64,000 bases of DNA from Octadecabacter sp. B2R22 (GCF_018861045.1 NZ_JAHKQJ010000010.1:654000-717999); one strand, 5' to 3'; positions 36,953-46,787 are shown, counted from the first letter of the stretch. Numbers and translations are program-made. The notes: generated by a model from the sequence alone, not told the origin.

Positions 36953-37890
36953 CCTTAGCGCCTTACGTTCGCATCGTTGCACAGGGAAAGGGCCGCGCGC
37001 GCGCCTTGACCCAAGACGAAGCCGAGCAGGCGATGACAATCATCTTGTCAGGCAATGGCGCACCTGAAGCGGTGGGTGCAATCTTGATGGTGTTGCGCTT
37101 GCGTGGTGAAACAGACGCCGAGATCGCAGGATTTACGGCTGCTTTGCGTAAGGCGACGCCGGACCTACCGACTGCTGATCTGGATTGGCCGTGTTATGCC
37201 GCGGGCCGCACACGGGGTGCGCCGCTGTTTGTACTGGCCGCAAAACTGGTGGCGCAGGCGGGTTATACGGTTTCGATGCATGGTTGGAATTCCCACCAAA
37301 GCACGGCTGCGGATCTACGCAATGCAATGAACCAAGTGGCGATTGAAGGCGACGGTCTGTCATATATGCCGCTTGAAACGCTTAGCGCTGCCGCGTTCGA
37401 GGTGTTGAAACTGCGCGATACGTTTGGGTTGCGCAGCTGTATCAACACCGTGCTGCGCATGTGGAATCCGAGCGGGGCAGGCACATCGGTGCAAGGCGTT
37501 TTTCATCCGTCTTATCGCGGGCTGCAATCGCGCGCGGCTGCACTTTTAGGGGATCGAAACCTGACGGTCATCAAAGGTGGTGGTGGAGAATTTGAACGTA
37601 ACCCCGCCAAGGGCACTGCGATTTACGGGCTGCGCAATGGCGTGGAACTGGATGAAAGCGCAGGGGTGTTGCTGGCTGATACGCGTCGCCTCCATGAGCC
37701 ATCCCAAAGCGTTGATTTGGCCGCCCTTTGGCAAGGCACACAAGACGACCCATTTGCGACCGCGACAGTGATCGGCACTGCCGCCTTGGCGCTGTGGTCT
37801 TTGGGCGCATCTGACTCCGTGTCCAAAGCAAACGACATGGCGCGCGACCTTTGGGTCGACCGTCACCCACAAAAGAGGATTTCGGCATGA
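36949..37890 (+). CDS. TrpD2/YbiB-like protein of the anthranilate phosphoribosyltransferase superfamily
   Basis: The 313-aa protein has an N-terminal helical bundle (GRARALTQDEAEQAMTIILSG...VGAILMVLRLRGETDAEIAGFTAAL) and the phosphoribosyltransferase fold behind it. The glycine-rich PRPP loop of true TrpD enzymes (GTGGD) is replaced by CYAAGRTRGAPLF, as in the YbiB/TrpD2 branch whose characterised E. coli member binds nucleic acid rather than catalysing transfer. It overlaps nasA and cysG by 4 bases, so it is made with nitrate reductase. Its job in nitrate assimilation is unknown. Confidence 0.85.
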   Translation: MTLAPYVRIVAQGKGRARALTQDEAEQAMTIILSGNGAPEAVGAILMVLRLRGETDAEIAGFTAALRKATPDLPTADLDWPCYAAGRTRGAPLFVLAAKLVAQAGYTVSMHGWNSHQSTAADLRNAMNQVAIEGDGLSYMPLETLSAAAFEVLKLRDTFGLRSCINTVLRMWNPSGAGTSVQGVFHPSYRGLQSRAAALLGDRNLTVIKGGGGEFERNPAKGTAIYGLRNGVELDESAGVLLADTRRLHEPSQSVDLAALWQGTQDDPFATATVIGTAALALWSLGASDSVSKANDMARDLWVDRHPQKRISA

Positions 37891-39284
37891 AGACTTTCCC
37901 AATGTTTCTGCAAATGCAGGGCCGTCGTGTCATCATTGCAGGCGGTGGTGAGCAAGCCGCGCAAAAGTGTCGTTTGATCCTGAAAACAGAAGCTGCAATC
38001 ACTGTGCTTGCGCCGTCGCTTGACCCAGAACTGGCGGACCTTCTTGGGCAGGGCCGGATTGAGTGGAGCGCAGCGACACTCACTGCGCCAGACTTTGCGG
38101 ATGCGGCTCTCGTGTTTATTGCGACGGGCTGTCCCGCTGCGGATGCGAGCCTTCATGTATTGGCCAAGTCCGTCGGCGCGACCGTGAACGTCGTGGATCA
38201 ACCGGACTTGTGTGATGCGATTACGCCGTCGATTGTGGATCGTTCTCCGGTGGTTGTGGCGATTGGAACAGAGGGCACGGCCCCAGTGTTGGCCCGTCAA
38301 ATCAAAACCCGCGTTGAGGAAATGCTGGAACCGCGTCTTGGTGATCTTGCTGCCCTTGCTGGGCGTCTGCGCGATCGTGCAGCGATGCGCCTTGGTCCGC
38401 GGATGCGGCGTGATTTGTGGCGTTGGGTCTTTGCTGGCCCAGCGCGCGACGCTCATTCACGTGGTGGGGAACGCGAAGCCGCGCGGATGATTAAAGAGGC
38501 GATTGATACCGCGTCTTTTGGGGCGAGCACCGAGGGTACGGTTGCGTTAGTTGGGGCAGGACCGGGGTGCAAAGATCTTATCACACTGCGCGGAGTGCAA
38601 CGCCTGCAAGAAGCAGACATCATCTATTATGATCGACTTGTCGATCCCGAAATCCTTGACCTCGCGCGGCGCGACGCAGAACGAGTCTATGTTGGCAAAG
38701 CGCCGGGGTGCCATCATTGGCCTCAGGATAGGATATCCGGTGTATTGGTGGCTGCAGCGCGTCAGGGCAAACGGGTGGTTCGCCTGAAATGCGGTGACCC
38801 GGGTGTCTTTGCGCGTGGTGCCGAAGAAGCCGATGCGCTGAACGCTGCAGGGATCGCCTACGAAATCGTTCCCGGTGTGACTGCGGCAAGTGCGGCGTCT
38901 GCGGCGCTGGGTGGGTTCATGACGCAGCGCGGAACATGCGATACGCTGGTGCTGGCTACGGGGCGTTCGGAGGTGGCGGGTAAAACCCCTGAGTGGTTGA
39001 ACATCCTGCATCCGGGAACGCGAGTTGCGGTTTATATGGGGGTAGGGGCCGCATCGAGCATTGCGGATGCCTTGTTGCAATCAGGCCTAGAAGACCATGT
39101 TGAAATCAGCATTGTGTCGCGGGCCCAGCAGGTGGACCAAACCATCGCGCAGTGTCGTGCGTCTACCTTGGTGGAGACGATCCAAACGCAGGACATCTCC
39201 AACCCTGCGATTTTGTTTTTGACATGGCCGCACAGCGACGCAAGCCAGCAACTGGCCGCGCCAAAAGTGCTCGCTCAGGTCTAA
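37887..39284 (+). CDS. cysG: Siroheme synthase (dehydrogenase/ferrochelatase plus methyltransferase)
   Basis: The protein is 465 aa from the ATG overlapping the previous stop. The N-terminal precorrin-2 dehydrogenase/ferrochelatase half has FPMFLQMQGRRVIIAGGGEQAAQKC and NVVDQPDLCDAITPSIVDRSPVVVAIGTEG. The C-terminal uroporphyrinogen-III methyltransferase half (from about 220) has GTVALVGAGPGCKDLITLRG, YYDRLVD and VPGVTAASAASA. The SAM-loop GGDP of typical SUMTs appears as LKCGDPGVFARG. It makes the siroheme needed by NirB. The gene converges with the RND pump, overlapping by 4 bases. Confidence 0.95.
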   Translation: MKTFPMFLQMQGRRVIIAGGGEQAAQKCRLILKTEAAITVLAPSLDPELADLLGQGRIEWSAATLTAPDFADAALVFIATGCPAADASLHVLAKSVGATVNVVDQPDLCDAITPSIVDRSPVVVAIGTEGTAPVLARQIKTRVEEMLEPRLGDLAALAGRLRDRAAMRLGPRMRRDLWRWVFAGPARDAHSRGGEREAARMIKEAIDTASFGASTEGTVALVGAGPGCKDLITLRGVQRLQEADIIYYDRLVDPEILDLARRDAERVYVGKAPGCHHWPQDRISGVLVAAARQGKRVVRLKCGDPGVFARGAEEADALNAAGIAYEIVPGVTAASAASAALGGFMTQRGTCDTLVLATGRSEVAGKTPEWLNILHPGTRVAVYMGVGAASSIADALLQSGLEDHVEISIVSRAQQVDQTIAQCRASTLVETIQTQDISNPAILFLTWPHSDASQQLAAPKVLAQV

Positions 39285-42200
39285 GCGGCAGCCAAGTCCC
39301 GTTCGGCAGACCGTTTGAAGAAGATGTAATACAGCACGGGTGCCGCGATCAGCGTCAGCACTGATGCGAATGCCAAGCCGCCCATGATTGTCACAGCCAT
39401 GGATTGGAAGAATGCATCGCTGATCAGTGGCAACATCCCAAGGATCGTTGTGGCCGCAGCAAGGAACACAGGACGCAAGCGTGACGTAGACGCGGTAACG
39501 ATGGCATCTGTCAACGGCAACTCTGGTTCGGCCTCACGGGTCAGATCGATTTCTTCGATCAGAACAATCCCGTTCTTGATCAACATCCCCGAAAGCGACA
39601 GCAGGCCAAGAAGGGCCGTAAAGGTAAACGGCAGACCCGCACCAAGCAGTCCAAGGCTCACCCCGTTGACGGCCATTGGCACCAAAAGCCAAATGATGAT
39701 CGGCTGGCGCAAGGCATTGAACAACAGCACCGAAATCAAAACCATAATGATGATGCTGAACGGCAATTGCCCAGCAAGGGACGCCTGAGCATCTGATGAG
39801 CTTTCTAGTTCACCACCCCATTCCATTGTGTATCCGCTGGGAATGGTCATGTCTTCGATGACATCACGCACTTCGGCCAGAACTTCGGAGGCCGTCATAT
39901 CGCGTGGAATGTCGGCGCCGACGGTGATCACATCCGCACGGTCACGTCGCAGCAGCAACGTGTCTTGGGGTTCGAAAACGAACCCGTCCGTGACTTGTTC
40001 CATAGAAACGTAACCACCAGCGCTGTCGGAATAGATGACTTGATCGGCCAAGGACAAATCACTGTCACGTGGAACGCGGACGGTGATCGGTATCTGGCGG
40101 TCGCCTTCGCGGAATGTGCCTGCGGCCAAACCTTCGACTGCGAATTGTAGGGTTTGCGTGATATCAGACCGTGAAACACCAGCGTCCTGCGCGCGGTCTT
40201 CGGAATAGATCGGGCGCAGGATAAGTTCGCGTTCGCGCCAGTCGTGACGCGGGGCGACGATGTTTTCGGATGCGCCGCTCAGGCGGGCAATTGCTTCGTC
40301 TGCTAGGTTACGCAGGACGTCAGGGTCACTGCCAGAAAAGCGCACTTCGATCGGGGCGCCGCCCCCTGGTCCGAAGGCCAAACGCTTGACGCGGAATTCA
40401 CCTTGCGGAACCGCAGATAGGGCAAAAGCTTCCAGCTCGTTCATTTCGTCTTCGATAACGTCAAGGGATGTGACGCGTACAATCAGATGACCATAACCGG
40501 GGTTCGGGTCTTCGCTGTCATAGGTCAACATGAACCGTGACGCGCCCATGCCGATGAAGGCAGACGTTGCGGTGACGTCTTCTCGGGTGGACAGCCAGTT
40601 TTCCAGAACGGCCATATCATCGGATGTCTGGCCGATGGATGCCCCTTGCGGCAGTTTGTAGTGCACGAAGTAAAGCGGCGTGTTGCTGTCGGGGAAGAAC
40701 TGCTGCTTGATCTGGCCAAACAGTGCAAAGCAGACGACGGTTGTGCCAATCAAACCTGCGATGACGATCCAACGCAGCTTTATACAGGCCCGCAAGACGG
40801 CGGCATAGCCCTTGAACAATGCGCCGTCATATCCGCCACTTTGCAGATCATCGCCTTGTTTGAAAAAGAAATGCCCCAACAAAGGCGTGACCGTAAGGGC
40901 CAAGACCCATGACAACAGAAGCGAAATCGCAATCACAGCAAACAATGAAAACAGGAATTCACCGGTCGCATCAGGACTAAGTCCGATACCAGCAAAGGCC
41001 ATGATCCCAATCACAGTCGCGCCAAGCAAAGGAATTTGCGTCTTGCTGGCGGCTTCGGTTGCTGCATCACGCGAGTTGCGACCGCGGTGCATTGAAATCT
41101 GCATGCCCTCGGCCACCACGATGGCATTGTCGACAAGCATCCCCATCGCAATGATCAGAGCGCCAAGCGAAATCCGTTCCATTTCAATCGAACCAAGTGC
41201 CATGAAAAACAGCGTGCCCAGAACAGTCAGGAACAGTGTTGATCCAACGACAACAGCCGCGCGCCAGCCCATGAAAATGGCCAGCACAATGACGACGATG
41301 GCCACGGACATCGCAAGGTTGATCAAAAATGCATTGGACGCTTCTTCGACAACAACGTGCTGTTGGTAGATCGGTTCAATCGAAATTCCGAGAGGGATTT
41401 CCGCACGGAGAATATCAAGATGCGCATCAACGCGTTTCCCAACTTCCACGATGTTTTCCGAAGCAATACCTGCAACGCCCAACGTAAAGGCTTCTACGCC
41501 GTTGTGACGCACTATCAGGTCAGGATTGGCTTCTCCACCGCGAAAGACATCAGCGAAGTTTGACAGGTTTACGACTTCGCCGCCGACACCGATCGATAGG
41601 GAGGCGATTTCTGAAACGCTGTCGGACCCGTCAGGACGCTGGATGATAGTGCGCCCTTCGGTGTTCTGGATCGTGCCGCCATCAACGACTTCGTTGGCGC
41701 CTGAAATCGCAGATACAATCGCCGCAGGAGGGATGCCCATATTGGTGAGCAACGCCATCTCGGGTTCGATGTAGATGACTTCGTTGGGGACGCCTGACAG
41801 GCTGACGTCGGACACGCCGTCCACGCTCAGCAATTCGCGGCGCAGGTAAGTCGATAGATTGTTGATCTCGGCGTCTGTGTACCCTGTCGCCGTGACGGCG
41901 TAGTACATGCCATATACGTCACCGAAGTTGTCGTTCACGAAAGGGGTGGAGGTGCCGCTGGGCAGGGAGGCATCGCCCACACGATTGCGCAGTTTTGTCC
42001 AGATTTCAGGGAGTTCCGTGCCATCGTACTGGTCGCGCATATTGACCGTGATCCACGACAACCCTGGTTGGTTCATTGTCTGGATGTCATCGACTTCACC
42101 CATCTTCTGGATTTGGGATTCGATGGGTTCGGAGACCTCTAGCGCGACTTCTTGTGCCGAGGCGCCTGGGTATTGGGTCACGACAATTGCGGTCTTGATG

Positions 42201-42322
42201 GTAAAGGCAGGGTCTTCTAGTCGCCCAAGCGAATTAAAACCCCAAAGGCCGCCCAGAAGGCAGATGAGCATTACGATCCAAGTATAGATCGGGCGGTTGA
42301 TCGACAGACGTGCAATATCCAT
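39281..42322 (-). CDS. RND-family efflux pump inner-membrane protein
   Basis: This 1013-aa AcrB-like proton-driven exporter has 12 transmembrane helices and two large periplasmic loops. The N-terminus is typical (INRPIYTWIVMLICLLGGLWGF, VVTQYPGASAQEV). The proton-relay helix 4 reads GMLVDNAIVVAEG, with Asn where AcrB has the second Asp, and helix 10 carries the Lys in GMLIKNGIVLIEE. It is encoded 8 bases after its adaptor. No outer-membrane channel gene is adjacent, so a TolC-type partner must be elsewhere. The substrate is unknown. Confidence 0.93.
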   Translation of the reverse strand: MDIARLSINRPIYTWIVMLICLLGGLWGFNSLGRLEDPAFTIKTAIVVTQYPGASAQEVALEVSEPIESQIQKMGEVDDIQTMNQPGLSWITVNMRDQYDGTELPEIWTKLRNRVGDASLPSGTSTPFVNDNFGDVYGMYYAVTATGYTDAEINNLSTYLRRELLSVDGVSDVSLSGVPNEVIYIEPEMALLTNMGIPPAAIVSAISGANEVVDGGTIQNTEGRTIIQRPDGSDSVSEIASLSIGVGGEVVNLSNFADVFRGGEANPDLIVRHNGVEAFTLGVAGIASENIVEVGKRVDAHLDILRAEIPLGISIEPIYQQHVVVEEASNAFLINLAMSVAIVVIVLAIFMGWRAAVVVGSTLFLTVLGTLFFMALGSIEMERISLGALIIAMGMLVDNAIVVAEGMQISMHRGRNSRDAATEAASKTQIPLLGATVIGIMAFAGIGLSPDATGEFLFSLFAVIAISLLLSWVLALTVTPLLGHFFFKQGDDLQSGGYDGALFKGYAAVLRACIKLRWIVIAGLIGTTVVCFALFGQIKQQFFPDSNTPLYFVHYKLPQGASIGQTSDDMAVLENWLSTREDVTATSAFIGMGASRFMLTYDSEDPNPGYGHLIVRVTSLDVIEDEMNELEAFALSAVPQGEFRVKRLAFGPGGGAPIEVRFSGSDPDVLRNLADEAIARLSGASENIVAPRHDWRERELILRPIYSEDRAQDAGVSRSDITQTLQFAVEGLAAGTFREGDRQIPITVRVPRDSDLSLADQVIYSDSAGGYVSMEQVTDGFVFEPQDTLLLRRDRADVITVGADIPRDMTASEVLAEVRDVIEDMTIPSGYTMEWGGELESSSDAQASLAGQLPFSIIIMVLISVLLFNALRQPIIIWLLVPMAVNGVSLGLLGAGLPFTFTALLGLLSLSGMLIKNGIVLIEEIDLTREAEPELPLTDAIVTASTSRLRPVFLAAATTILGMLPLISDAFFQSMAVTIMGGLAFASVLTLIAAPVLYYIFFKRSAERDLAAA

Positions 42323-42330
42323 GATCGGTC

Positions 42331-43368
42331 TTAATCCCCAAAGCCGGTAAAGCGACGCACTGCGTCTCCATCAGTCAGACTAGCAGCGCCAATCGAGACG
42401 TATTCCTGACCCGTTTCGAGCCCAGATAGGACCGTCACGTTGCCACTGTTTGTCGGCGCAATTTCAACAGGTGTTCTGACAACAGTGCCGTCCACGTCGT
42501 TTGTCGGCGTGAACACCATAACGCTCGTCGAATTGTCATTTTCGATAACAATCGCAGAGGCAGGCACCTCCATATGGCTAACGCCTGTATCCAAAAGCGC
42601 GGTCACTTTGGCGGACGATCCGGGTAGAAGGCTCAGTCCGTCCTGCGGTTCCATTCCGAGTGTGATCGTATACGTCTGACCGATCTGTGCTGTTTCGGCG
42701 TTAAATTCTTTTATTTCGAGCGGGTATTGACCTTCGTGTGCGGGGAATTCGGCAAACACAGTGACCTCAGCGTCCCTACCTGCGCGTTGGAACAGCTGTT
42801 CGGGAACGTCGATTTCGATCCGAACATCAGACATATCATGGAGCCGCACCACAGGTGTTCCGACTGCAACCGTCGAAAAATTGGGCTGCAGTCGTGCGGC
42901 TACGATGGCGTCAAAGGGCGCGTGGAGAGTTGCGTTGTCTAGCTCGCGCTCGGCATTTCGAAGGGCGATGGCGCTGAGTTCTTGCTGTGTCTCTGCGTCC
43001 AAAAGGTTGCTTTCAGCGACGGCGCTCCCGACCAGCTGCTGATATCGATCAGCCGTCCGCGCTGCTTGGGTTTGTTGGGCCGATGCCTCAGCGAGGGCCA
43101 ATTCAAACGGTTGCTGATCCATCATGGCGACCAAGTCACCCTCGGCAATGAACGTGCCTTCTTCGACCGGGAACTCGACGATCTGTCCGCCAACTTGAAA
43201 TGCCAAGTCTACCGTTTGGCGCGCCACAACTTGGCCAAAGAAGACATGTCGTTCGTCTTCTTCTCCAGCGCTGGCCGTTTCGATCTTAACGGTGGGGCCG
43301 TCTGCTTGTGCCGCAAGCGGCGACACGGCGGCGGAGATGAGCATTGCGATCTTGATCAACGTTTGCAC
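42331..43368 (-). CDS. RND efflux periplasmic adaptor (membrane fusion protein)
   Basis: This 345-aa HlyD/AcrA-type adaptor has a signal peptide (MLISAAVSPLAAQA). The order is lipoyl-like half (VDLAFQVGGQIVEFPVEEGTFIAEGDLVAMMDQQPF), a helical hairpin (about 90-145), second lipoyl half (LHAPFDAIVAARLQPNFSTVAVGTPVVRL), beta-barrel, then membrane-proximal domain. There is no lipobox Cys. It bridges the RND pump to the outer-membrane channel. It is the first gene of the pump operon; its promoter should lie in 43369-43616. Confidence 0.92.
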   Translation of the reverse strand: MQTLIKIAMLISAAVSPLAAQADGPTVKIETASAGEEDERHVFFGQVVARQTVDLAFQVGGQIVEFPVEEGTFIAEGDLVAMMDQQPFELALAEASAQQTQAARTADRYQQLVGSAVAESNLLDAETQQELSAIALRNAERELDNATLHAPFDAIVAARLQPNFSTVAVGTPVVRLHDMSDVRIEIDVPEQLFQRAGRDAEVTVFAEFPAHEGQYPLEIKEFNAETAQIGQTYTITLGMEPQDGLSLLPGSSAKVTALLDTGVSHMEVPASAIVIENDNSTSVMVFTPTNDVDGTVVRTPVEIAPTNSGNVTVLSGLETGQEYVSIGAASLTDGDAVRRFTGFGD

Positions 43369-43616
43369 CGGCGTTTCCTTTGTTCAAATTTGGCGAGCTA
43401 TTGGCGGGCCTGTTTACGGCATCTGATACTGCGTCCGGCGGGTTTCAAGGCTTGTTTCATTTGCTGGATCAGAAAAGAATCCGGGACATGAAAGACCCCG
43501 AAATTGAGTGGCAGGAGACTCAGCCGTGGATCGCACTAATTGTTTAGTATGAGGGGGCATCTATCGCGTCAACACTGAACGAAATGTTGTGCGAAACATC
43601 GGACCGCAATCCGGAG

Positions 43617-43644
43617 CACAGCGGCCACCAAAGCGGCCGCTGTG
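43617..43644. terminator. Perfect 10-bp hairpin after the universal stress protein gene
   Basis: CACAGCGGCC (43617-43626) pairs perfectly with GGCCGCTGTG (43635-43644). It begins 9 bases past the usp stop and would end the TRAP-usp transcript. There is no T run on the minus strand, so it may act as a 3' stabiliser or with Rho. Confidence 0.5.
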
Positions 43645-43652
43645 AGTGTTGG

Positions 43653-44084
43653 TTATCTAACGACGTAGACGGAACAGTTTGAATGTCGCACGACGCGTGC
43701 GGCATTGGGGCCAAGCAGATAGTCCTTAAAATCTGCTCGGTGGGCACCGATGACGATCAGGCCGGCCTTGGACAGTTTGGCTGCCTTCAACACCTCTTCG
43801 TAGACGCTTCCGACGGCCACCAAGTGACGAACGTCTTTGTTTGCCTCCGCTCCGATCACATCCGCGACCATTTCATTGAGCAGCTTGGCGGCACCGTCCT
43901 GAGCGGATTTGACGTCGTGGTCTTTGAAATAGGCACTGACGACGTTTGCACCAAAATCAGGAACGACCGTGATGACATCCAACTGGGCCCCATCAAGATC
44001 GGCCAGCTTTTTGGCTTCCTTGACGACTTGGGCTTCGTCTTTGGGACGGTTGATGTCGACTGCGCAAAGTATTGTCTTGATCAT
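43653..44084 (-). CDS. Universal stress protein (UspA family), TRAP-associated
   Basis: This 143-aa single-domain UspA protein reads MIKTILCAVDINRPKDEAQVVKEA...LIVIGAHRADFKDYLLGPNAARVVRHSNCSVYVV. The ATP-binding motif G-2x-G-9x-G(S/T) is altered (GAHR...GPN), so nucleotide binding is uncertain. The ATG overlaps the TRAP permease stop by 4 bases. This mirrors TeaD, a UspA protein encoded with the ectoine TRAP transporter TeaABC, which modulates transport. A regulatory role on this TRAP system is inferred. Confidence 0.9.
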   Translation of the reverse strand: MIKTILCAVDINRPKDEAQVVKEAKKLADLDGAQLDVITVVPDFGANVVSAYFKDHDVKSAQDGAAKLLNEMVADVIGAEANKDVRHLVAVGSVYEEVLKAAKLSKAGLIVIGAHRADFKDYLLGPNAARVVRHSNCSVYVVR

Positions 44085-46696
44085 GCGACTTCTCCTTCAC
44101 GTAGGGTTGCTGATGCCGCTCGGCCTTTTTGCAGGAATGCAATCAAGGCGAGGAGCAGTAGGGCTGGGATCCAGATGAGTTCTTTTGGCATCTGATTGGA
44201 TGCGACCTGCACAGAGCTGATTGCAACCGGTTCGTCACCGTAGAAGTCAAAGGATGATAGTGCGTCGGACAGTTCTGTTCCGAAACCCGGTTCATCCATG
44301 TTCTGAGCGTCACCATCTGCCACAAGAATGATCCCCAGTGCATCAAGGCGCGCATCGGCCCCTTCGACGTCTGGAACAGTCAATGGAACGGTGATGTCCT
44401 TCATCTCAAAGGTGTCAAAGTCAGGTCCTGAGATGACTGTCCGCAAAGTGCTACCAGCTTCCGCATCGGCCAAAGCCTGAGAGAATGCGGCCGGTTCGAT
44501 GTCATCGAACGGTGGCTGGATCTGGTTCATAAAGAACCCAGGGCGGAACAATGCAAAGGCAATCACCAGCATCGCAACGGTTTCCCAAATGCGGCTCTTT
44601 GTCAGGAACCAACCCATGGTTGCCGCCGTGAACACCAAGATCCCGATCGTCGCGGTTATGAAGACGGTGATCCCTTGCACGATGGTCACATCGATCAACA
44701 AGAGATCGGTGTTGAAGATGAACACGAAGGGCAGGGCGACGGTGCGCAGGCTGTAGAAGAACGCGATGAAGCCTGTGCGGATCGCGTCGCCACCTGAAAC
44801 AGCAGCGGCAGCGAAACTTGCCAATCCTACGGGGGGCGTCACATCCGCCATGATCCCGAAGTAGAAGACGAACAGGTGTACAGCGATCAGCGGAACAACC
44901 AAGCCAGATTGCGCACCAAGTTCTACGACCACGGCAACCATCAAGGATGAAACAACAATGTAGTTGGCCGTTGTCGGCAGACCCATACCGAGGATCAGAG
45001 ACAGAATAGCCACGAAGATCAGCATCAGGATCAAGTTACCACCCGATAGAAATTCAACAAAGTCTGCCATCACTTGGCCGATGCCCGTCAAGGACACTGT
45101 GCCAACGATGATACCCGCTGTTGCAGTCGCAAGACCGATACCGATCATGTTGCGTGCGCCGTCAATCATGCCTTCGATCAAATCCATCACACCAGCTTTG
45201 AGGCTGCTGATTGGATTTGCTTCGCCACGGAAGAATGCTTTGAGCGTCTTCTGTGTTAGCAGGATGCCGAACAACATGAACGTTGCCCAGAATGCGGACA
45301 GGCCGGGGGACTTGCGTTCGATCATTAGGAAGTAAACCAGAACGATGATCGGTAGCAGGTAGTACAGGCCGGACTTGTAGATTTTCGCGAGGTCCGGAAG
45401 TTCGACAACCTCGGCATTCGGATCATCAGGTTCCAAGTCTTCGACTTGGGACGCAAGGTAGATCAAGCCGACGTAAACCAGTGCAAGCAATGCCGTCAAA
45501 ATCAAACCTGATCCTTCTGGGAACATCGATACGATGGCCGCGACCGGATACTGCGTGGCATAACACAGCAATGCGAAACCCGCGAAGAAGCCGAACATTC
45601 CCAACACAGTGTTGAACATGTTAACGACTTTGTTGCCGATGGTTGGCATGTTGTTTTTCACCGCTTCAAGGTGAACGATGTAAACCAAAGCGATGTAGCT
45701 GATGATCGCTGGCAGGAACGCGTGCGTGATGACTTCGACGTAGGAAATGCCCACATATTCCACCATCAAAAAGGCAGCAGCCCCCATGACAGGTGGCATG
45801 ATCTGGCCGTTCACAGATGACGCAACCTCGACCGAGCCAGCTTTTTCAGCGCTAAATCCAACGCGCTTCATGAGCGGGATGGTGAAGGTACCTGTAGTCA
45901 CAACGTTTGCGATGGAAGACCCGGAAATCAGGCCCGTTGCCGCAGACCCGACAACGGCTGCTTTAGCGGGGCCGCCACGAAGGTGACCCAAGGCGCCAAA
46001 GGCCATCTTGATGAAGTAGTTGCCAGCGCCCGCTTTATCGAGAAGGGCACCGAACAACACGAACAGGAATACAAATCGAGTGGAAACCCCAAGGGCGATC
46101 CCGAACACACCCTCAGATGTGATCCACATGTGGCTCATGGCTTTGCGCAAGGATGCACCAGCCCAACGGATTTGGTCAGGCACAACTTCGGAAGATCCAA
46201 AGAATACGTAGGCAAGGAACACAACCGCCAAGAGGACCATCACGGGGCCCAATGTGCGGTATGCGGCGATGAATAGGAAAATCAGACCTGCAAGTGCGAA
46301 GTAGGAATCCGAGTGATCTGCAAGCCCACCATTCCCTACGATCTTTTCATAGAAAAAGTAGCCGTAGAGCGCGAGGAACGCGCCGCCTAGTCCAAGGATC
46401 CAATCGTACCAAGGAATGCTGTCGCGGGGGCTGTTTTTGAACAATGGATAGGCCATTGCCGACAAGAAAATAGCGAAAGCGAGGTGGATTTGACGAGAGT
46501 TGTTGATCAAGTCCCCTGGCAAAACATAAGGACCAATCGGAGACGCAAGGAGCACTTGAAAGCTCGACCAGAGCAGCGCCGTGATTGCGATCATTTTACC
46601 AATTGCGCCAGCGGGACTTCGGGCGCCACTGTCGCTGGCGGCAACAAGCTCCTGAAGTTCTTCCTCGCTTAGCGCGCGATTTTCTGCAGTCGTCAT
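44081..46696 (-). CDS. TRAP transporter fused permease (TAXI-type, 4TM+12TM)
   Basis: This 871-aa inner-membrane protein joins the small (DctQ-like) and large (DctM-like) subunits. The large part carries TAXI-type motifs: GSAATGLISGSSIANVVTTGTFTIPLMKRVGFSAEKAGSVEVASSVNGQIMPPVMGAAAF and GMGLPTTANYIVVSSLM. A C-terminal hydrophilic domain (about 700-845), probably DUF3394, precedes a last membrane helix. It is Na+-coupled secondary uptake of an organic acid or amino-acid-like solute. The binding protein is encoded upstream across a 91-base gap with a hairpin. Confidence 0.94.
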   Translation of the reverse strand: MTTAENRALSEEELQELVAASDSGARSPAGAIGKMIAITALLWSSFQVLLASPIGPYVLPGDLINNSRQIHLAFAIFLSAMAYPLFKNSPRDSIPWYDWILGLGGAFLALYGYFFYEKIVGNGGLADHSDSYFALAGLIFLFIAAYRTLGPVMVLLAVVFLAYVFFGSSEVVPDQIRWAGASLRKAMSHMWITSEGVFGIALGVSTRFVFLFVLFGALLDKAGAGNYFIKMAFGALGHLRGGPAKAAVVGSAATGLISGSSIANVVTTGTFTIPLMKRVGFSAEKAGSVEVASSVNGQIMPPVMGAAAFLMVEYVGISYVEVITHAFLPAIISYIALVYIVHLEAVKNNMPTIGNKVVNMFNTVLGMFGFFAGFALLCYATQYPVAAIVSMFPEGSGLILTALLALVYVGLIYLASQVEDLEPDDPNAEVVELPDLAKIYKSGLYYLLPIIVLVYFLMIERKSPGLSAFWATFMLFGILLTQKTLKAFFRGEANPISSLKAGVMDLIEGMIDGARNMIGIGLATATAGIIVGTVSLTGIGQVMADFVEFLSGGNLILMLIFVAILSLILGMGLPTTANYIVVSSLMVAVVVELGAQSGLVVPLIAVHLFVFYFGIMADVTPPVGLASFAAAAVSGGDAIRTGFIAFFYSLRTVALPFVFIFNTDLLLIDVTIVQGITVFITATIGILVFTAATMGWFLTKSRIWETVAMLVIAFALFRPGFFMNQIQPPFDDIEPAAFSQALADAEAGSTLRTVISGPDFDTFEMKDITVPLTVPDVEGADARLDALGIILVADGDAQNMDEPGFGTELSDALSSFDFYGDEPVAISSVQVASNQMPKELIWIPALLLLALIAFLQKGRAASATLREGEVA

Positions 46697-46739
46697 AAGT
46701 CCCCCTGTCGCCGGTTTCCGGCTGATCGTGAATGGCGTT

Positions 46740-46764
46740 CCGGGGCCGAAAGGATCGGCCCCGG
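46740..46764 (-). promoter_or_regulatory. Strong stem-loop between TAXI binding protein and TRAP permease genes
   Basis: A perfect 9-bp stem CCGGGGCCG/CGGCCCCGG around a 7-base loop lies 23 bases past the binding-protein stop. On the minus strand no T run follows, while on the plus strand GTTTGTTTT does. It likely sets the ratio of binding protein to permease. Confidence 0.65.
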
Positions 46765-46787
46765 GTTTGTTTTGGGTAAAGTGGCGA

